Shown: positions 5,703 through 8,641 of the stretch, one piece after another
Numbering within the stretch: the stretch's first letter is position 1
Layout: every line of letters starts with the position of its first letter
From: Bacteroidota bacterium
GTDB lineage: Bacteria > Bacteroidota > Bacteroidia > 2-12-FULL-35-15
Length of the DNA stretch: 8,641 bases
NCBI GenBank assembly: GCA_026391935.1
Contig: JAPLDC010000298.1
Coordinates: 1-8,641 of the forward strand
Direction: 5' to 3'
Made by a program: the position numbers and the translations under genes
The notes under the pieces: model-generated
What the model was told of the DNA's origin: nothing
Seen by the model: only the letters and a program-made list of their open reading frames with translations
Database searches by the model: none

Positions 5703-7163
5703 ATGAAGCGTAAACAAAAAATACTATTTTTTATTCCATTAACAATTTTTATTGTTTGCTTCTTAACGACATGCACCAACGATAAAGGAATACCTGATTA
5801 CAATCAATTTCCTGATGATGTCGGAAAAATAATTTTCACTAAATGTGCTACGCCCGGCTGTCACACAGATATAAGCAAAGGTGCAACAGGAGGTCTTTCA
5901 CTGGAAAGTTGGGATAAAATGTTTGATGGAGGGAAAACCAGTGCCTGTGTTATCCCCTACAGAAATGACTACAGCACATTTTTTTCCTATATAAATACAT
6001 ATTCAGATCTAGGTGTAACACTTTTACCGGTTATGCCATACAATAAAAATCCTTTAACGCGTGAGGAAGTTATACTATTAGGAAACTGGATCAATGCAGG
6101 GGCGCCCAGCAGAGATGGCACTATAAAATTTGCAGACGATCCTAATCGTAAAAAGTTTTATGTCACAAACCAAGGTTGTGATGTTGTAACTGTGTTTGAT
6201 CAAAAAACACAATTACCAATGCGTTACATCAATGTAGGAAACTCCGCAGCTACGGAATCTCCGCATGACATAAAAGTTTCACCTGATGGACAATATTGGT
6301 ATGTTGTATTTTTACAAGGAAATTCAATCCAAAAATATAAAACGAGTGATGACACTTTTGTGGGTGAAGCTTTTTTAGGTGTAAAGAGTTGGAATTCTTT
6401 TACGATGACAAGTGATGGTTCTAAGGCCTATGTGGTTGACTGGAGCAGCAGTGGCGATGTTGCAGTGGTAGACCTTAACACATTTGCTGTAACACATAAT
6501 ATTGGTTTTAATTATCCACATGGTTCTTGTCTTAATCCAACAGAAGATACTTTATATGTAACGGAACAAAACAATAGCAGCAAAATGTATAAAGTTCCCG
6601 TAAATGATTTTTCTGCATTCTCAGAAATAAATTTATTTACAACACCGCCTCCCTCTTTTCTGAATTCACATCTTGTAGACTTTTCCCCTGATGGAACAGA
6701 ATATTTTGTGACTTGTCAAGGAACATCAGAAGTCAGAGTTTTTCAACAAGGCACAGATCAATTAATAGCCACAATACCTGTAGGAGGGTTACCTTCCGAG
6801 ATGGCAATTTCAGATCTTCACAATTATTTATTTGTTACCTGTGAAGAAGACACACTAACCTATCCGGGAAAAAGAGGCAGCATTGCAGTGATTGACATTG
6901 CAAGTAATTCATTAATAAAAACAATTTATTCGGGGCATCAACCGCATGGAATAGATGTAGATGATGAAAAAAATCTGGTTTATATCGCTAATAGAAACAA
7001 AACGAATGACGGTCCCGCACCTCATCACAGCAGCGTTTGCGGTGGCAGAAACGGGTATGTTACTTTTATAGATATGAATAGTTTAGAATTATTACAAGCA
7101 GGAACAGGCGCAAAAAAAATTGAGGTCTCCGTGGATCCTTATGAAATTGCTGTTCGTCATTGA
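5703..7163 (+). CDS. Lipoprotein fusing a cytochrome c domain to a YncE-like beta-propeller
   Basis: The 486-residue product begins with a lipoprotein signal (hydrophobic residues 7-21, FLTTC with Cys24). Residues about 37-136 form a small cytochrome c domain: the haem motif is KCATPGCH, Cys48-x4-Cys53-His54, one with four residues between the cysteines instead of two. Met111 in LLPVMPYNKNPLTREE is the likely sixth haem ligand, and the domain closes with ILLGNWINAGAP, typical of this cytochrome type. Residues about 150-486 form a YncE-like propeller with repeated blade phrases (KFYVTNQGCDVVTVFD, SPHDIKVSPDGQYWYV, KRGSIAVIDIASNSL, HGIDVDDEKNLVYIANR) and end in VSVDPYEIAVRH. It should be an envelope redox protein; its partner is unknown, with the nearby MbnP-like lipoprotein an attractive guess. 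Its stop overlaps the start of the DCC gene by one base, indicating translational coupling. Confidence 0.82.
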   Translation: MKRKQKILFFIPLTIFIVCFLTTCTNDKGIPDYNQFPDDVGKIIFTKCATPGCHTDISKGATGGLSLESWDKMFDGGKTSACVIPYRNDYSTFFSYINTYSDLGVTLLPVMPYNKNPLTREEVILLGNWINAGAPSRDGTIKFADDPNRKKFYVTNQGCDVVTVFDQKTQLPMRYINVGNSAATESPHDIKVSPDGQYWYVVFLQGNSIQKYKTSDDTFVGEAFLGVKSWNSFTMTSDGSKAYVVDWSSSGDVAVVDLNTFAVTHNIGFNYPHGSCLNPTEDTLYVTEQNNSSKMYKVPVNDFSAFSEINLFTTPPPSFLNSHLVDFSPDGTEYFVTCQGTSEVRVFQQGTDQLIATIPVGGLPSEMAISDLHNYLFVTCEEDTLTYPGKRGSIAVIDIASNSLIKTIYSGHQPHGIDVDDEKNLVYIANRNKTNDGPAPHHSSVCGGRNGYVTFIDMNSLELLQAGTGAKKIEVSVDPYEIAVRH

Positions 7164-7576
7164 TGTCTCCATTACCCGAAAATAGCACTATTATCCTTTT
7201 TGATGGCATATGCAACTTCTGTAATTCATATGTCAATAAAATTATTAAACACGACAAAAAAAATAAATTTAAATTTGCAACACTACAATCAGAAGCAGGA
7301 AAAAGAATATTAAGCAAGTATATCATTGACTATCAGGTATATGACAGTATCATTTTAATAGAAAACAAAACTGTCTTTTCAAAATCAACTGCTGTTTTAA
7401 AAATTGCAAAACACCTGGGCGGACTTTATGCACTCGCATTCGCATTTATTATCACCCCGACATTCATTCGAAATGCAGTTTATGATTTCATTGCAAAAAA
7501 CAGATATCAATGGTTTGGAAAAAAGGAAACATGTATGGTCCCCACAGAAGAAATAAAATCGAAATTTATTTCTTAA
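7163..7576 (+). CDS. DCC-family thiol-disulfide oxidoreductase (DUF393)
   Basis: The 137-residue protein opens with IILFDGICNFCNSYV, giving the DGxCxxC motif (Asp14, Cys17, Cys20) that names the DCC family. It continues with TLQSEAGKRIL, the KSTAVLKIAKHLGG motif and the C-terminal YDFIAKNRYQWFGKKETC, all standard positions for this family, and it has the normal family length of 130-150. Members are thioredoxin-like proteins thought to act on disulfides, but substrates are poorly known. There is no signal peptide, so it should be cytoplasmic or membrane-associated through its hydrophobic middle (ALAFAFIITPTFI). The ATG at 7163 overlaps the previous stop (TGATG); a TTG one codon earlier is in frame but is less likely. 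Its last 11 bases overlap the end of the convergent aspartyl protease gene. Confidence 0.87.
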   Translation: MSPLPENSTIILFDGICNFCNSYVNKIIKHDKKNKFKFATLQSEAGKRILSKYIIDYQVYDSIILIENKTVFSKSTAVLKIAKHLGGLYALAFAFIITPTFIRNAVYDFIAKNRYQWFGKKETCMVPTEEIKSKFIS

Positions 7577-8006
7577 TTTTTGGAAGTTTTAATTTCAGAA
7601 TTTTTTTCTCATAATCTATCACGGCATTATATTTCAAAAGCAGATCACTACCTAAAACACCATCTACAGGCTTTAATCCGATCTGCGAATACGATTGATT
7701 AACATGAGAAAGGTCGAGTAAAATAGTTTTATACTCTTCGATTTCCAGTTCACCGATCTTCATTTTTTTAATAACAACAAGTTCGCTTTTCATTGTATTT
7801 GTGCCCAAGCCACTAGACAAACTACTATGTTTTTCAAATGTTTTTTTTGCAACGTATTTTTCAATTCTTGTTTTATCGAATACAGTTTTTGAAGCTCCTG
7901 TATCAACGATCAGATGAGCTACTTTTTTATTGATATATAATTTTATCATCAGATGAAAACCATCACCTGCGATATCTAAAATTTTTAATGGAATTGTAGT
8001 GATCAT
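7566..8006 (-). CDS. Retropepsin-like aspartyl protease family protein
   Basis: The product is 146 residues, about the size of a single retropepsin-like domain. The catalytic signature is HLIVDTGASKTVF (Asp35-Thr-Gly-Ala-Ser39); the second half carries PVDGVLGSDLLLKYNAVIDYEKKILKL, the flap-to-end pattern (GxLGxDxL) of bacterial clan AA proteases. Because each chain supplies one Asp, the active enzyme would be a dimer. No signal peptide or membrane segment is seen, so it is predicted cytoplasmic, with an unknown substrate. It is convergent with the DCC gene (11-base overlap at the ends). Its ATG lies seven bases from the poly-U end of the malate dehydrogenase terminator, and I found no good -7/-33 promoter before it, so it may be expressed by readthrough from the upstream gene. 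Confidence 0.8.
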   Translation of the reverse strand: MITTIPLKILDIAGDGFHLMIKLYINKKVAHLIVDTGASKTVFDKTRIEKYVAKKTFEKHSSLSSGLGTNTMKSELVVIKKMKIGELEIEEYKTILLDLSHVNQSYSQIGLKPVDGVLGSDLLLKYNAVIDYEKKILKLKLPKIKK

Positions 8007-8012
8007 AGGAGT

Positions 8013-8046
8013 AAAAAAAAGGCGATCGAATAATCAGATCGCCTTT
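8013..8046 (-). terminator. mdh: Intrinsic terminator of malate dehydrogenase
   Basis: On the minus strand AAAGGCGATC (8046-8037) pairs with GATCGCCTTT (8027-8018), ten pairs with a GC-rich core and a nine-base loop, directly followed by a run of Ts (8020-8013). This is a textbook Rho-independent terminator, 20 bases after the malate dehydrogenase stop. Confidence 0.82.
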
Positions 8047-8065
8047 GAAATAAATTTAATTAATA

Positions 8066-8641
8066 TTAAACAGCAAGTGTACTCAATATGCTATTCATGT
8101 TTCTAACTGCATCGGCACTTTTAGCAAAAGCAGCTTTTTCTTCGTCATTTAATTTAACATCTACAATTTTCTCCCATCCATTTTTTCCAATGATAACAGG
8201 AACTCCAATGCAAATATCTTTTTGTCCGTATTCACCATCTAAATAAACGCAACAAGAAAATAATTTTTTCTGATCGTTCAAGATACTGTCAACTAAAGCG
8301 GCAACAGCTGCTCCCGGAGCATACCAAGCAGAAGTACCCAGCATACCGGTAAGAGTAGCACCACCAACCATTGTATCTGCAGCAACTTTTTTCAATTTTT
8401 CAGCATCAAGTAATTGTGAAACTGGAACTCCTTTGTAGGAAGCCATTCTTGTTAACGGAATCATTGTAGTATCACCGTGACCACCAATAACCATTCCTTC
8501 AATATCATTCGGAGAAGCGTTCAAGGCTAAAGATAAATAACATTTAAAACGAGCGCTATCCAAGATTCCGCCCATTCCGATAATTCTATTTTTCGGTAAT
8601 TTGCTATCTTTCAATGCAAGGTAAGTCATTGTATCCATTGG
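8066..8641 (-). CDS. mdh: Malate dehydrogenase, C-terminal part (5' end outside window)
   Basis: The frame runs off the right edge of the window (the codon before the first visible Met encodes Pro, giving the family's N-P-M-D-T-M-T-Y region), so the gene is partial; 191 residues are visible. They contain RIIGMGGILDSARFKCYL, with the substrate-carboxylate-binding Arg of DSARFK, and the catalytic-His motif VIGGHGDTTMIPL. Further typical segments are YAPGAAVAALVDSIL and GVPVIIGKNGWEKIVDVKL. This is the LDH-like, Bacteroidota form of NAD-dependent malate dehydrogenase, interconverting malate and oxaloacetate in the TCA cycle in the cytoplasm. The NAD-binding Rossmann half and the loop that distinguishes malate from lactate lie outside the window, but the visible motifs strongly favour malate. 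A strong terminator follows. It appears to be a housekeeping gene unrelated to the metal cluster. Confidence 0.93.
   Translation of the reverse strand, partial: PMDTMTYLALKDSKLPKNRIIGMGGILDSARFKCYLSLALNASPNDIEGMVIGGHGDTTMIPLTRMASYKGVPVSQLLDAEKLKKVAADTMVGGATLTGMLGTSAWYAPGAAVAALVDSILNDQKKLFSCCVYLDGEYGQKDICIGVPVIIGKNGWEKIVDVKLNDEEKAAFAKSADAVRNMNSILSTLAV

Noticed and set aside
7066..7326. Minus-strand open frame of 86 codons across the cytochrome-propeller/DCC junction
   Set aside because: It overlaps the coupled end and start of two well supported genes, including the DCC active-site region, and resembles no family.

Overview
The window is AT-rich DNA from a member of the Bacteroidota, probably a free-living Flavobacteriales, Chitinophagales or Sphingobacteriales relative. 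The evidence is a TonB-dependent receptor, two proteins ending in type IX secretion (T9SS) sorting domains, lipoproteins with the CKK-type +2/+3 context, A-rich leaders with little Shine-Dalgarno signal, and TAnnTTTG-like promoter boxes. No RNA gene, CRISPR array, insertion sequence or phage gene was seen, and no gene-free stretch exceeds about 210 bases.

Layout. Positions 1-4027 on the plus strand hold a run of metal-related envelope genes: the 3' end of a TonB-dependent receptor; a secreted HMA (heavy-metal-associated) protein; a thioredoxin-like T9SS cargo protein (P1); an outer-membrane barrel-like protein ending in a heavy-metal-binding zinc-ribbon-like tail; a second thioredoxin-like T9SS cargo protein (P2, paralogue of P1); and a small membrane-anchored protein with a His/Cys cluster. 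Positions 4223-7576 continue on the plus strand with an MbnP-like copper-binding lipoprotein, a small beta-sandwich lipoprotein, a lipoprotein fusing a cytochrome c domain to a YncE-like beta-propeller, and a DCC-family thiol oxidoreductase overlapping it by one base. On the minus strand lie a retropepsin-like aspartyl protease (convergent with the DCC gene) and the 3' part of malate dehydrogenase, separated by a strong hairpin terminator.

Working model (inference). The plus-strand genes look like a copper or soft-metal handling locus: uptake or sensing at the outer membrane (TonB receptor, barrel with metal-binding tail), periplasmic chaperoning (HMA protein), surface-exposed Cys-rich thioredoxin-like proteins sent out by T9SS, a surface or periplasmic copper lipoprotein (MbnP), and a haem lipoprotein that could supply redox chemistry. 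The minus-strand genes are probably unrelated housekeeping neighbours.

The strangest local feature is at 1797: the barrel gene begins in the same reading frame, immediately after the stop codon of P1, with 46 coding-like codons and no start codon or signal peptide. The other notable point is that the MbnP-like protein has Met-x-Met where I expect a Trp-x-Trp motif.
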